64,000 bases of DNA, taken from NCBI GenBank assembly GCA_965242605.1, contig CBDESS010000001.1:992001-1056000 (forward strand), read 5' to 3'. This document shows, in pieces, positions 49,601 through 59,592 of this stretch. The first letter of the stretch is position 1. Each line of letters opens with the position of its first letter. The notes under the pieces are model-generated. The model was not told where the DNA came from and did not search any database. It worked only from the letters and a program-made list of their open reading frames with translations. The stretch is from JAAXHF01 sp965242605 (GTDB lineage: Bacteria; Desulfobacterota; Binatia; Bin18). Both the position numbers and the translations under genes were made by a program.

Positions 49601-49734
49601 AGACCGGTCCCCCTTTGAAAAATGTGAGTAAGACATTCCACCAACTTATCCGGGAAGTCAAGGAACATTCTGCTCGCACCCCAGCTTTCAAGCCCTGCCC
49701 TGCTCGGGCAAAGCTCTCTCTATCTAATGCCGGG

Positions 49735-50358
49735 TCAGGCGGCCCGACACTGTATCCAATAGCGGGGATGGGTGGCGGCGACCAGGGTATGCCGGGTCAG
49801 TCGACACCAGGCCGGGATGTCCTGGGGAGCGCCGGGGTCTCGGGCGGTCAGGGCCAGCAGCTGACCGGCCTGGAGTTGTTTCATCCGCAGCCGCAACTCC
49901 AGCACCAGCTCGCCACAACTCATGTCTCCAGCGTCCCACGCCTCAGCTTCGGCCACGGCATGCTGGGCCGCCGGCGCGCCGCGGTCTGTGACGGTCGTCG
50001 CCTCGGTCTGGTCATCGTCTGAGATGCAGGCCGGCCGCTCCAGGCCCCTGTCCTGCCCCTCGTGCCGGTTGGCCCACTGCCAGCCGCTCCAGTAACACGG
50101 ATGCCGCCGGATATAGCGAAGCGCGTCAGCCAGGAACTCGCGCCGGTGCCGGCCATAGCCATCAGCCAGGCAGCCGACACACCGCGGGGTGGTTTTGAAG
50201 CCGGCGGCCACACAGATGACATAGGCGTGGCTGCATAGGCGACGCTGGCAGCCGGCGCAGCGCAACGCCCCCAAATCTTGCAACTCGGCCAGCAGCTTGA
50301 CCCGACGCCGCTCTTCGGCCTCCTCGTCGTCAATCCCCCTGTCAAACTCGTCAGCCAT
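49735..50358 (-). CDS. Sulfurtransferase TusA-family protein with N-terminal cysteine-rich domain
   Basis: 207 residues. The C-terminal 75 residues (DAGDMSCGELVLELRLRMKQL, TARDPGAPQDIPAWCRLTRHTLV) match the TusA/SirA fold; the active cysteine lies in CGEL rather than the usual CPxP. The N-terminal half has CAGCQRRLCSHAYVIC and CVGCLADGYG, a likely metal-binding domain, followed by an acidic linker. The fusion is uncommon and suggests a specialised sulfur carrier. It lies next to doxX, another gene with sulfur links. Confidence 0.75.
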   Translation of the reverse strand: MADEFDRGIDDEEAEERRRVKLLAELQDLGALRCAGCQRRLCSHAYVICVAAGFKTTPRCVGCLADGYGRHRREFLADALRYIRRHPCYWSGWQWANRHEGQDRGLERPACISDDDQTEATTVTDRGAPAAQHAVAEAEAWDAGDMSCGELVLELRLRMKQLQAGQLLALTARDPGAPQDIPAWCRLTRHTLVAATHPRYWIQCRAA

Positions 50359-50892
50359 CGCGCCTCTTTTCAGCGAGAACCATACGCCTTTTCGCCACAG
50401 CCGCCTAGAGCGAAGCGTCAGATTGCGCTGCGCTCAGCCGGGGAGCCTGTAACAAGCCGCACCCTGGATTGCCAGAGACAAGGAGATGCAGGCAATGAAA
50501 CACTCCACGACATCGAAGACTAAGGCCCCTGTTGTTTCCCTCTGTGCCAGGGCGAGGATCGACTTCGAGCACATCTTGGCCTTCGAACAGGCCCCTGCTG
50601 TTTCCCTCCCGCGGCGGCTTGTGCCAGTGCGTGGCCGTTTCCTTCTTGCCGCCGTGCCCCTTGCCCTCGCCCCGCACCCCTCGCGTTTGCCGGCTTTGAC
50701 GAGGGCGTGGTTGCCTCTAATGCCAGGAACTTCACACTAGCGCATGAGGAGTTCTTGAAAGCCGCAGAACAGGGAGACAGCCGGTCGCAGCCATTCCGGT
50801 ACACGCGCAACGCACCCCCTCTTGTCATACGGCCCGTCTTCCGCTCTGCTACAGGGCAGAAATCGTGAAGACCCGGTAAGGAGGACACCACT
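50359..50892. other. Gene-poor region with a short direct repeat
   Basis: AGGCCCCTGTTGTTTCCCTC at 50523 recurs at 50589 with one difference (66 bp apart). Possible frames on either strand show no conserved sequence or good start. The end holds the RBS of the next SDR gene (GTAAGGAGG at about 50876). Confidence 0.5.
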
Positions 50893-51609
50893 ATGTCAGA
50901 CGCACAATCGCTTCCAGTCGCCGCAGTGCTCGGCGTTGGCCCGGGTTTGGGCGCGGCCTTGGCCCGCCGCTTTGCCAAGGGCTACGCTGTTGCCATCAAC
51001 GCCCGTCGAGCTGAATATCTCGGCTCGCTGGCCGCGGACATCAAAGCCGACGGCGGTCAGGTCCTGGAGGTCCCGGCCGATATCAGCGACCGGGCACAGG
51101 TTGAGGCTGCCTTCAGGACCATTCGTGACCAGCTCGGCCAGCCCGATGTGCTGCTCTACAACGCCGGCAGCGGCTCGTGGGGCACAATCACCGAGGTGAC
51201 GCCCGAACAGTACGAAACAACGTGGCGGGTGAACGCCTATGGAGCGTTTCTGAGCGCCCGGGAAGTTGCGCCTGACATGGTTGACAAAGGCCGCGGGACT
51301 ATGCTGTTCACCGGCGCAACCGCGGGCGTCAAGGCCGGCCCGCGCTCGCTGGCCTTTGGGCCGGCCAAGTTCGCGCTGCGTGGTCTGGTGCAGTCAATGG
51401 CCCGTGACCTTGGCCCTAAGGGGATTCACGTCGCCTGGGTCAATGTTGACGGGGTGATTGATATTCCCGGCCGTAGCTTTCCGCAGTTCACTGCTGAGGA
51501 TATGCTGAAACCTGAGGCGATTGCCGAGACCTACTGGCATCTGGCTCACCAGGACCCCAGCGCCTGGACCACCGAGCTCGAAGTCCGCCCCTTCAAAGAA
51601 AAGTTCTGA
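50893..51609 (+). CDS. SDR-family oxidoreductase lacking the catalytic tyrosine
   Basis: 238 residues from ATG 50893 with AAGGAGGA upstream. It has the nucleotide-binding GVGPGLGAALARRFA and the structural LYNAGSGSWG (NAG) motif. Where SDRs have YxxxK, this protein has FGPAKFALRG, with Phe for Tyr. A small SDR subgroup shares that change, so the protein is probably expressed but with altered or lost dehydrogenase activity. It is the last plus-strand gene before the convergent ATP synthase operon. Confidence 0.85.
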   Translation: MSDAQSLPVAAVLGVGPGLGAALARRFAKGYAVAINARRAEYLGSLAADIKADGGQVLEVPADISDRAQVEAAFRTIRDQLGQPDVLLYNAGSGSWGTITEVTPEQYETTWRVNAYGAFLSAREVAPDMVDKGRGTMLFTGATAGVKAGPRSLAFGPAKFALRGLVQSMARDLGPKGIHVAWVNVDGVIDIPGRSFPQFTAEDMLKPEAIAETYWHLAHQDPSAWTTELEVRPFKEKF

Positions 51610-51663
51610 TAGGCCGGGACGGATGGCTGAGCGCGCCCTTGCAGGAAGGGAAGGGGCCGGCAC

Positions 51664-52071
51664 CTAGCGCTCCGCGGCGGCGTCAATCTGTGCCTGCGCC
51701 CACTGGCGGGCCTGGACGGTTGCGGCGTAGTCGGGGTCACTCTCGCCGAGCGTCTTCAGGCGGTCTTCGGCTTCGGCAGCCGCGGCCCTGGCGGCCTCAA
51801 GGTCAATCTCGTCGGCACGCTCGGCGCTATCCGCCAGAACGGTCATAACATTGTTCACCACTTCGGCAAAACCACCGCTGAGCGCCAGCCTGCTGGACTG
51901 ACTGCCCTGCTTATAGGCGAGACGGCCGGCCTGGAGGGAGGAGAGAAAAGTGGTGTGGTTGGGCAGGACGCCGAACTCTCCGACCGTACCGGGCGCGCTG
52001 ACCTCATCAACTGCTTCGTCAAGCAGGGTGCGCTCAGGGGTGACAAGCAAGAGGCGGAGGGTTTCTGCCAT
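51664..52071 (-). CDS. atpC: ATP synthase epsilon subunit
   Basis: 135 residues from ATG 52071. The beta-sandwich N-terminus (LLLVTPERTLLDEAVDEVSAPGTVGEFGVLPNHTTFLSSL) is diagnostic. The C-terminal helical part (ERADEIDLEAARAAAAEAEDRL) is present. It closes the atp operon, 16 bp after atpD. Confidence 0.95.
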   Translation of the reverse strand: MAETLRLLLVTPERTLLDEAVDEVSAPGTVGEFGVLPNHTTFLSSLQAGRLAYKQGSQSSRLALSGGFAEVVNNVMTVLADSAERADEIDLEAARAAAAEAEDRLKTLGESDPDYAATVQARQWAQAQIDAAAER

Positions 52072-52087
52072 AAGGGGGCTCCAGGGC

Positions 52088-53497
<1,410 letters not shown>

Positions 53498-53546
53498 GCC
53501 ATGCTTCTCCTTCTGGATTCCCCTTCCCGTCCTGTCAATCCTGAGC

Positions 53547-54395
53547 TCATTTCAAGGATTCGCCGGTTGCCACAATTTCGAGCAGCTCCCGGGTAATGCC
53601 GGCCTGACGCGCCCGGTTCATGTCCAGGGTCAGGGTATCAATCATCTCGACCGCGTTATTGGTGGCGTTCTCCATCGCTGTCATTCGCGCCCCGTGTTCG
53701 CTGGCGACCGATTCGAGCATGGCCCGGTACAGCAGCATATCGACGTAGCGGGCCAGTAAGCGACTCAACAGCCCCTCGGCGTCCGGCTCGTACAGATAGT
53801 CGAGCGGCGGTGTATTGTCCTGTTCCTTGGGAACAATGGGCAGGACTTGATCAATGGTCGGAATCTGGACGAGGGCCGACCGGAAGCGGGCGTACAGGAT
53901 GTAGAAGCCGTCCGACTCGTCGGTGATGAAGCGCTCTGTCATTCGCAGCCCGATATCGTGGGCGAGGCCGGAGGTGTAGTTGCCGCCGAGGTTGATGTGT
54001 TCTTCGGCCATCGGTGCCTGCCGGTGGCGAAAATGGTCAAAGCCGCGCCGGCCCACACACGACAGGGTGATCTCCTGGGCCGGATGGGCACTGATGAAAG
54101 CCTCGGCCTCGCGGATCAAGGACGAGTTGAAGCTGCCACACAGGCCGCGGTCGGAGGTGTACAGCATGAGGTCGATCCTGGTCTCCTCACGTTTTGTGAG
54201 GAGCGGATGGGTCAGGGTCTGGCTGGCCAGGTTGTGGAGGACGGCTTCGAGTTTTTGCGCGTATGGCCGGGCCGACTCGGCCGCTTCCTGGGCGCGCCGG
54301 AGCCGGGCCGCGGAGACCATCCGCATGGCGTTGGTAATCTGCTGGATGTTGCGGACCGAAGATATCCGCCGACGGATCGCTTTGAGGGTAGCCAT
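53547..54395 (-). CDS. atpG: ATP synthase gamma subunit
   Basis: 282 residues. The N-terminal coiled coil (LKAIRRRISSVRNIQQITNAMRMVSAARLRRAQ) and the C-terminal MTAMENATNNAVEMIDTLTLDMNRARQAGITRELLEIV form the rotor shaft. SDRGLCGSFNSSLIREA is also conserved. It is 5 bp downstream of atpA. Confidence 0.96.
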   Translation of the reverse strand: MATLKAIRRRISSVRNIQQITNAMRMVSAARLRRAQEAAESARPYAQKLEAVLHNLASQTLTHPLLTKREETRIDLMLYTSDRGLCGSFNSSLIREAEAFISAHPAQEITLSCVGRRGFDHFRHRQAPMAEEHINLGGNYTSGLAHDIGLRMTERFITDESDGFYILYARFRSALVQIPTIDQVLPIVPKEQDNTPPLDYLYEPDAEGLLSRLLARYVDMLLYRAMLESVASEHGARMTAMENATNNAVEMIDTLTLDMNRARQAGITRELLEIVATGESLK

Positions 54396-54400
54396 CGTTT

Positions 54401-55927
54401 CTATTGGTGAGGACGATTCGTCTGGGTGAAGGTTTCGTTGAACTCTCGAAGGACTGCTTCAAGGCGCTCCCTGAGGTCATCCGTCAACTCACGCTTGGTC
54501 CGCAGCTCCGCCAAGAGCTCGGGGTGGTTGGTGTCCACAAACCGGAACAGGTCGGTCTCGTATTGTTTCAATGCCGATTCTGACAGTTGGTCCAGAAAGC
54601 CGTTTGTGCCGGCGTAAATGATGAGCACCTGTTTTTCGACCGGCAGCGGATCGTATTGTCCCTGCTTGAGTACCTCAACGAGGCGCGTGCCGCGTGCCAG
54701 CATCCTCTGGGTGGCGGCGTCAAGGTCGGAACCAAACTGAGCGAAGGCGGCCATCTCCCGGTACTGGGCGAGGTCGAGCCGCAGCGAGCCGGCGACCTGA
54801 CGCATGGCTCTGATCTGGGCTGAACCGCCGACGCGGGAGACCGAGATGCCGACATTGACCGCGGGGCGAATGCCCGAGTTGAACAGGTCGGTTTCAAGGA
54901 ATATCTGCCCATCGGTAATCGAGATCACATTGGTCGGAATGTAGGCCGATACGTCACCGGCCTGGGTTTCAATAATCGGCAGGGCGGTCAGCGACCCGCC
55001 CCCTTCGGCGTCGCTCATCTTGGCAGCCCGCTCAAGCAGACGGGAGTGCAGGTAGAAGACATCGCCCGGAAACGCCTCGCGGCCCGGCGGACGACGCAGC
55101 AGCAGAGACAGCTGTCGGTACGCAATCGCGTGCTTGGACAAGTCATCGTAAATAACGAGCGTGTGCTTGCCGGTATCACGAAAGTACTCGCCAATCGCAC
55201 ACCCGGCATAGGGGGCAATAAACTGCAACGGGGCAGCGTCCGAGGCGCTGGCGACAACGACGGTGGTATACTCCAGCGCGCCGGCACGGGTCAGACGCTC
55301 AACCACCTGGGCGACGGTCGAACGCTTCTGACCGATGGCGATGTAGATGCACTGCATATCGCCACCCTTCTGGTTGATGATGGTATCGATAACAATTGCG
55401 GTTTTCCCGGTTTGGCGGTCGCCAATGATGAGTTCGCGCTGCCCACGGCCAATTGGGATCATGGAATCAATGGCTTTCAGACCGGTCTGGACCGGCTCTT
55501 TGACCGGTTGGCGCAAGACAATGCCCGGAGCTTTGACCTCAATCCGCCGTGACTCGGCGCTTTCGATCTGCCCTTTGCCGTCGATGGGCTGACCCAGAGC
55601 GTTGACCACGCGGCCTAGCATGGCCTCGCCAACCGGGACCTCGGCGATACGCCCGGTGCGGCGGACCTCATCGCCCTCTTTGATGGCCTGGACCTCACCA
55701 AACACCGCGGCCCCGACATTGTCCTCTTCAAGGTTCAGGGCCAGACCAAACATGTCGTCCGGGAACCGGAGCAATTCACCAGACGCGACCTGGTCGAGGC
55801 CATGAATACGCACGACCCCATCGCCGGCCGACAGGACGGTCCCTGTCTCACGCTGTTCAAGCTGTGTGTCATAGCCCTGGATTTGTCGCTTGATAATCTC
55901 GCTAATCTCAGCCGCACGCAGTTCCAT
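54401..55927 (-). CDS. atpA: ATP synthase alpha subunit, with element-derived C-terminus
   Basis: 508 residues. Walker A is GDRQTGKTAIVIDTI, and GQKRSTVAQVVERL, YDDLSKHAIAYRQLSLLLRRPPGREAFPGDVF and ISVSRVGGSAQIRAM are conserved. The last residues (TQTNRPHQ) are encoded by one arm of the palindromic element, so the natural C-terminus has been replaced or extended by it. It is the non-catalytic nucleotide-binding subunit of F1. Confidence 0.97.
   Translation of the reverse strand: MELRAAEISEIIKRQIQGYDTQLEQRETGTVLSAGDGVVRIHGLDQVASGELLRFPDDMFGLALNLEEDNVGAAVFGEVQAIKEGDEVRRTGRIAEVPVGEAMLGRVVNALGQPIDGKGQIESAESRRIEVKAPGIVLRQPVKEPVQTGLKAIDSMIPIGRGQRELIIGDRQTGKTAIVIDTIINQKGGDMQCIYIAIGQKRSTVAQVVERLTRAGALEYTTVVVASASDAAPLQFIAPYAGCAIGEYFRDTGKHTLVIYDDLSKHAIAYRQLSLLLRRPPGREAFPGDVFYLHSRLLERAAKMSDAEGGGSLTALPIIETQAGDVSAYIPTNVISITDGQIFLETDLFNSGIRPAVNVGISVSRVGGSAQIRAMRQVAGSLRLDLAQYREMAAFAQFGSDLDAATQRMLARGTRLVEVLKQGQYDPLPVEKQVLIIYAGTNGFLDQLSESALKQYETDLFRFVDTNHPELLAELRTKRELTDDLRERLEAVLREFNETFTQTNRPHQ
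54410..54423 (-). repeat. Palindromic element arm at the atpA 3' end
   Basis: AGGACGATTCGTCT (minus strand AGACGAATCGTCCT) is one complete arm. It encodes TNRP just before the atpA stop. Confidence 0.5.
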
Positions 55928-56037
55928 TACACCCTCTTCGTGTCTTTCGTCAGATTTCTGCTGAGCGTGAAGCCTCTTGCGGGAGGCGGTCCGCCGTTCA
56001 GCATGTATCCTCTCTCATTTGTGATACCTGACAGGCG

Positions 56038-56601
56038 TCAAGAACGATTCGTCTTGTCTTCCTCTCGACCGGCTTGGGCCAGCGACTGGCTGAGGCGTCG
56101 GAGTTGGGTCTTGAGGCTGGCGTCGTATACCCGGCCCTCAATTTCAACCGTCACCCCACCCAGCAGTTCAGGCTCAATCTCCAGGATTGGGATGACGGTC
56201 TTCTCTGTTTTCTGACCGAAGGCATCAACAACGGCTTGGACCTCGTCCTCAGACAGCGCGGACGCCGATTTGACCTTGGCTCTCACTCGCCCCAGCACGT
56301 TTTCGAGCAGCGTTTGATAGCCGCTCTCAATATCGGCTATGGTATTCAGACGATCGTTGGCGGCCAGGACGCGCAGAAAGTTGGCCACCAGCGCGTGTGG
56401 CGCGGCGGCACGGATCAGGCCCTCGACAATATCACTCCGTGTTTTAGGCGGCAGAGTTGGGAGCGCCAGGGTCCGGGCCAAGCCGGGCACGGCCAGTATG
56501 GCGGCGATGTGTTTGAGCTCAGCCCCGAGGGCCTCTTCCTGTCCGGCCTCTTGGGCTAGGCTTAGCAGAGCTTTGGCGTAGCGTCTAGCGACGGCTGGCA
56601 T
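56038..56601 (-). CDS. atpH: ATP synthase delta subunit, with element-derived C-terminus
   Basis: 187 residues from ATG 56601 (VARRYAKALLSLAQEAG). The C-terminal conserved region, VKSASALSEDEVQAVVDAFG then PELLGGVTVEIEGRVYDASLKTQLRRL, fits AtpH. The last residues, GREEDKTNRS, come from a partial palindromic element. The protein joins F1 to the peripheral stalk. It is followed by a 110-bp gap to atpA. Confidence 0.94.
   Translation of the reverse strand: MPAVARRYAKALLSLAQEAGQEEALGAELKHIAAILAVPGLARTLALPTLPPKTRSDIVEGLIRAAAPHALVANFLRVLAANDRLNTIADIESGYQTLLENVLGRVRAKVKSASALSEDEVQAVVDAFGQKTEKTVIPILEIEPELLGGVTVEIEGRVYDASLKTQLRRLSQSLAQAGREEDKTNRS
56041..56066 (-). repeat. Partial palindromic element at the atpH 3' end
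   Basis: Arm plus loop half (AGAACGATTCGTCTTGTC, then TTCCTCTC). It encodes GREEDKTNRS and provides the stop codon. Confidence 0.6.
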
Positions 56602-57184
56602 TGCGTACCTCATCAACAAGGTCGTTGACCAAGCGGCTCTGGTCGGCCGGACGCAGATGGGCACGAATCAGCTCGGTGGCGATTGTCACCGCCTGCTCAG
56701 CCACGTCCTCGCGTAACGTCCGCCGGGCCTGTTCAACCTCTCGCTCGGCTATCTGCTGGGCCTCCAGCCGGGCGCGTTCGGCCATGCGGCCGGCCTCTTC
56801 AAGAATCCGCGCTTTCTCCCGCTGGGCGGATTCCAGGGCCTGGGCGCGCATGGTTTGCTGTTCTGCCTCTAAGCCAGCCAGTTTCTCTTCGTATTCGCGC
56901 CGGACCTGCTCAGCCTCGGCCCGGGCCCGCTTTGCCTCGTTGAGCGCCTGGACAACCGTCTCCTTACGCTTGTGGAGTGCTTCCCTGATGAAAGGTAGGG
57001 CAAATCTCCGCAGGAGGAGAACGAAGAGCCCAAAATTAATGGTGAAGAACAGAAGGCCGAGCAGCTGCTCGCTCGTTACCGCGTGGTGCTCCTCCCCTCC
57101 TCCGGCCGCCCAGGCCGCGGTCACCGGCAGGAACGGAGAGAGGACGGCGATAAGACCGACCATCTTGTCTGAATGTGTGTACAT
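56585..57184 (-). CDS. atpF: ATP synthase b subunit
   Basis: 199 residues. A leader-like N-terminus (about 1-27, AVLSPFLPVTAAWAAG) precedes one membrane helix (LLGLLFFTINFGLFVLLLRR) and a long charged coiled coil (KRARAEAEQVRREYEEKLAGLEAEQ...). The leader is typical of b subunits in several deltaproteobacteria. It overlaps atpH by 17 bp and follows the b' gene after 3 bp. It forms the peripheral stalk. Confidence 0.92.
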   Translation of the reverse strand: MYTHSDKMVGLIAVLSPFLPVTAAWAAGGGEEHHAVTSEQLLGLLFFTINFGLFVLLLRRFALPFIREALHKRKETVVQALNEAKRARAEAEQVRREYEEKLAGLEAEQQTMRAQALESAQREKARILEEAGRMAERARLEAQQIAEREVEQARRTLREDVAEQAVTIATELIRAHLRPADQSRLVNDLVDEVRNASRR

Positions 57185-57187
57185 GGC

Positions 57188-57622
57188 TCAGGTCAAGGGC
57201 CTTCCGAGGAGGCGTTCAGCAATCTCATTGGAGAAGTCAGGAATGCGTTGTTCAAGGTCTTGGCGGGCCGCCGCAATCTCGGCTTCGAGGGTCTGCCGCA
57301 TCTGGGCAAGCGTCCGGGCCGACTCGTTGCGGGCCTGTTCAACTAACGCCTTCGATTGCGCTTGAGCTTCGCGGTAGACGGCCTCAACTTCCTGCATGGC
57401 ACCCGAGCGCGCTTTGGCGAGCTGGCTGCGATACTCCTGGCCCTTCACCTCGGCGTCCGCCTTGATCTGGACCGCCTCTTGAAGCGCGCCGACACTGTGC
57501 TGCTCTCGGTTGGCCAACACGGTCAGGTTGGGCTCAAACAGCACACGGCGCAATACAGCCCACAGGAAAAGGAAAAGAAGAATCTGGCAGAAAAACGTCC
57601 AATCTGGAGGAAAGTCTAGCAC
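57188..57622 (-). CDS. atpF': ATP synthase b' subunit
   Basis: 144 residues. MLDFPPDWTFFCQILLFLFLWAVLRRVLFEP is the single membrane anchor and an alanine/glutamate-rich coiled coil follows. Having two different b-type genes in tandem means a heterodimeric stalk, as in photosynthetic bacteria and many deltaproteobacteria. atpB and atpE (a and c subunits) are absent here, so the membrane-ring genes must be elsewhere. Confidence 0.9.
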   Translation of the reverse strand: MLDFPPDWTFFCQILLFLFLWAVLRRVLFEPNLTVLANREQHSVGALQEAVQIKADAEVKGQEYRSQLAKARSGAMQEVEAVYREAQAQSKALVEQARNESARTLAQMRQTLEAEIAAARQDLEQRIPDFSNEIAERLLGRPLT

Positions 57623-57656
57623 AGTTTGGAGTCTCCTCTTTCCGAACCGGGGTCGG

Positions 57657-57702
57657 AAAGATGAATCGCCTTAACGTTTTGAAGACAAGACGATCCATCT
57701 CT
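57657..57702. repeat. Palindromic element in the parB-atpF' gap
   Basis: AAAGATGAATCGCC and AAGACGATCCATCTCT enclose TTAACGTTTTGAAGACA. It fills much of the 133-bp intergenic region and abuts a DnaA box. Confidence 0.7.
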
Positions 57703-57710
57703 GTGGATAA
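57702..57710 (-). promoter_or_regulatory. DnaA box
   Basis: TGTGGATAA is the exact complement of the consensus TTATCCACA. It is single and lies between parB and atpF', a place near the replication origin in many bacteria. Confidence 0.45.
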
Positions 57711-57755
57711 TATGAAGGGAATTCCGCATGAGGGCTAGGGTGTATTGAGGAGGCA

Positions 57756-58694
57756 TCAGACAAACGGCTTTTGATTTGTTTTTCTGAGTCGAGCTAACAG
57801 ACCGTCGAGTTCCTGGCTTGAGTAGTACTCAATTTCAATCTTGCCGCCCTTTTTTCTGGTATGCAGGCGCACTTTGGTCCCCAGTTCACGCATTAGTTCT
57901 TCTTCAATTGCCTTTAAGTAAATATCCACATGGCCAACCGGTTTTTCCGGGTCGGGGGGCTGACCTTGGGCCGTTGCGGGAGCGGTTCCCTCTACAGCGC
58001 GGGCAACCAGTGCCTCGGTTTTCCGCACCGATAAACTCTGGCGGATGACCTGACGGGCCAACTCAATCTGTTTTTGGGGTGTTTCCAGGGCCAGCAGTGA
58101 ACGGGCATGGCCAACCGAGAGATTGCCGCGGTCAACATCTTCTTTGATTTCCTCGGGCAAATTCAGGACCCGCAACAGGTTGGCTATGACCGGACGACTT
58201 TTTCCGACCCGTTTGGCCACATCCTCTTGGGTGATCTGAAACTCGTCCATCAGCTGACGGTAGGCGAGTGCTTCCTCAATCGGGGTGAGTTCTTCGCGCT
58301 GAATGTTCTCCACCAGGGCCATTTCCAGGCTCTCAGCATCGCTCACCTCCTTCACAATAACCGGCACGCGCTCTAAGCCGGCCCGCTGAGCGGCGCGAAA
58401 GCGGCGTTCTCCGACAATCAGCTCGTAGCCGGAGTCGGATTTACGCACCACTAGCGGCTGTAACACGCCCTGCTGACGAATCGATTCAGCCAACTCGGCA
58501 ATCCGCTGTTCGTCAAAATAGCGTCTGGGTTGACGCGGGTTGGGCTGGATTTCGGACACAGGTACGCGCCGTTCGGCAGCCGGTGCCGCCAGGGACACGC
58601 CCTTGGGTATCAGCGCGCCCAGACCACGACCAAGGCTACGGCGTTTTGGAGTCGATGTGATGCCTGTCTGAGTATTGACCGCTCCTTCACCCAT
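57756..58694 (-). CDS. parB: Chromosome partitioning protein ParB
   Basis: 312 residues. ParB box I (VPVSEIQPNPRQPRRYFDEQRIAELAESI) and box II (LIVGERRFRAAQRAGLERVPVI) form the CTPase-nuclease-like domain. The helix-turn-helix is QITQEDVAKRVGKSRPVIANLLRVL. A C-terminal dimer domain ends the protein. It binds parS; candidate parS sites lie just upstream of parA. It overlaps parA by 8 bp. Confidence 0.96.
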   Translation of the reverse strand: MGEGAVNTQTGITSTPKRRSLGRGLGALIPKGVSLAAPAAERRVPVSEIQPNPRQPRRYFDEQRIAELAESIRQQGVLQPLVVRKSDSGYELIVGERRFRAAQRAGLERVPVIVKEVSDAESLEMALVENIQREELTPIEEALAYRQLMDEFQITQEDVAKRVGKSRPVIANLLRVLNLPEEIKEDVDRGNLSVGHARSLLALETPQKQIELARQVIRQSLSVRKTEALVARAVEGTAPATAQGQPPDPEKPVGHVDIYLKAIEEELMRELGTKVRLHTRKKGGKIEIEYYSSQELDGLLARLRKTNQKPFV

Positions 58695-59508
58695 CTATTC
58701 CTCCCCAAAAATGGTCAGGACGGTTCATCTTCTGGGCGACGACCGTCGTCGGCTTCCGCGTGAGGATTTCCTGAGCTAATGCCACATAACTCTGCGCGCC
58801 CCGGCACGACGGATCGTACAGGATAATGGGGAGCCCGTGACTTGGGCTCTCGCCGAGCCGGACATTGCGTGGAATGACAGTGTCAAAAACTTGATCAGGA
58901 AAAAATTGCCGGACTTCCTCCTCAACCTGCCGAGACAGGCGATTTCTCTGGTCAAACATGGTCAGCAACAGCCCCTCAATCGCCAAATCAGGGTTTAAGC
59001 GGGCACGCAGGAGGTCAATGGTCTCCAACAGGGAGCGCAGACCCTCCAGAGCGTAATACTCACACTGAAGCGGAATGAGGACACTATCGGCAGCCGTGAG
59101 AGCGTTGACCGTTAACAACCCAAGGGAAGGCGGACAGTCAAGCAAAATATACTCGTACTGAGCCAGACAACGCAGCAGGCCACGTAGTACATACTCGCGG
59201 TTGTCTGTATTCAGCAGCTCAATTTCTACGCCGATCAAGTCATGTGTTGCCGGTAAAACGTCAAGGTGCTCAATGACGGTTTTGGCAATAGCGTCCTGGA
59301 GCGGATATTCACCCAGCAGCACCTCGTATAGGGTCGCGTTCTGCTGCTCAATGCGCACTCCAATACCACTCGTAGCATTAGCCTGAGGATCGCAGTCAAT
59401 GAGTAAGGTTGACGCTTTGACGACACCGAGACAGGCGGCAAGATTGACTGCGGTCGTCGTCTTCCCCACCCCACCCTTCCGGTTGGCTATGCAGATAACC
59501 CTTCCCAC
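58687..59508 (-). CDS. parA: Chromosome partitioning ATPase ParA (Soj)
   Basis: 273 residues from GTG 59508, chosen because AGGAAA lies 6 bp upstream and VGRVICIANRKGGVGKTTT is the natural start. The deviant Walker A KGGVGKTT, LIDCDPQANAT and ILLDCPPSLGLLTVNAL identify ParA/Soj. The last residues (QKMNRPDHFWGGID) are encoded by a partial palindromic element and resemble the insert in MnmE (KTSRPDHWERG). The tail therefore is not native sequence. Confidence 0.95.
   Translation of the reverse strand: MGRVICIANRKGGVGKTTTAVNLAACLGVVKASTLLIDCDPQANATSGIGVRIEQQNATLYEVLLGEYPLQDAIAKTVIEHLDVLPATHDLIGVEIELLNTDNREYVLRGLLRCLAQYEYILLDCPPSLGLLTVNALTAADSVLIPLQCEYYALEGLRSLLETIDLLRARLNPDLAIEGLLLTMFDQRNRLSRQVEEEVRQFFPDQVFDTVIPRNVRLGESPSHGLPIILYDPSCRGAQSYVALAQEILTRKPTTVVAQKMNRPDHFWGGIDG
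58706..58732 (-). repeat. Partial palindromic element forming the ParA C-terminus
   Basis: CAAAAATGGTCAGGACGG and TTCATCTTC correspond to the loop end and right arm. It encodes KMNRPDHFW in ParA. Confidence 0.6.
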
Positions 59509-59561
59509 GGCGGGTTTCCTAGCATACGTTCCCCACAAAAAACAGCGTCCAGGCTGAAAAA

Positions 59562-59577
59562 TGTTTTACATGAAACA
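59562..59577. promoter_or_regulatory. parS-like site
   Basis: TGTTTTACATGAAACA differs from the parS consensus TGTTTCACGTGAAACA at two positions and is nearly palindromic. It lies between rsmG and parA, 54 bp upstream of the parA start. Confidence 0.7.
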
Positions 59578-59592
59578 TTTTTGACCATCCAG

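Noticed and set aside
50523..50610. A two-unit CRISPR array
   Set aside because: Only two copies of a 20-bp sequence; the downstream context differs and there is no dyad typical of CRISPR repeats.
57623..57755. Chromosomal replication origin
   Set aside because: Only one DnaA box is present and there is no AT-rich unwinding region; the gene order is suggestive only.
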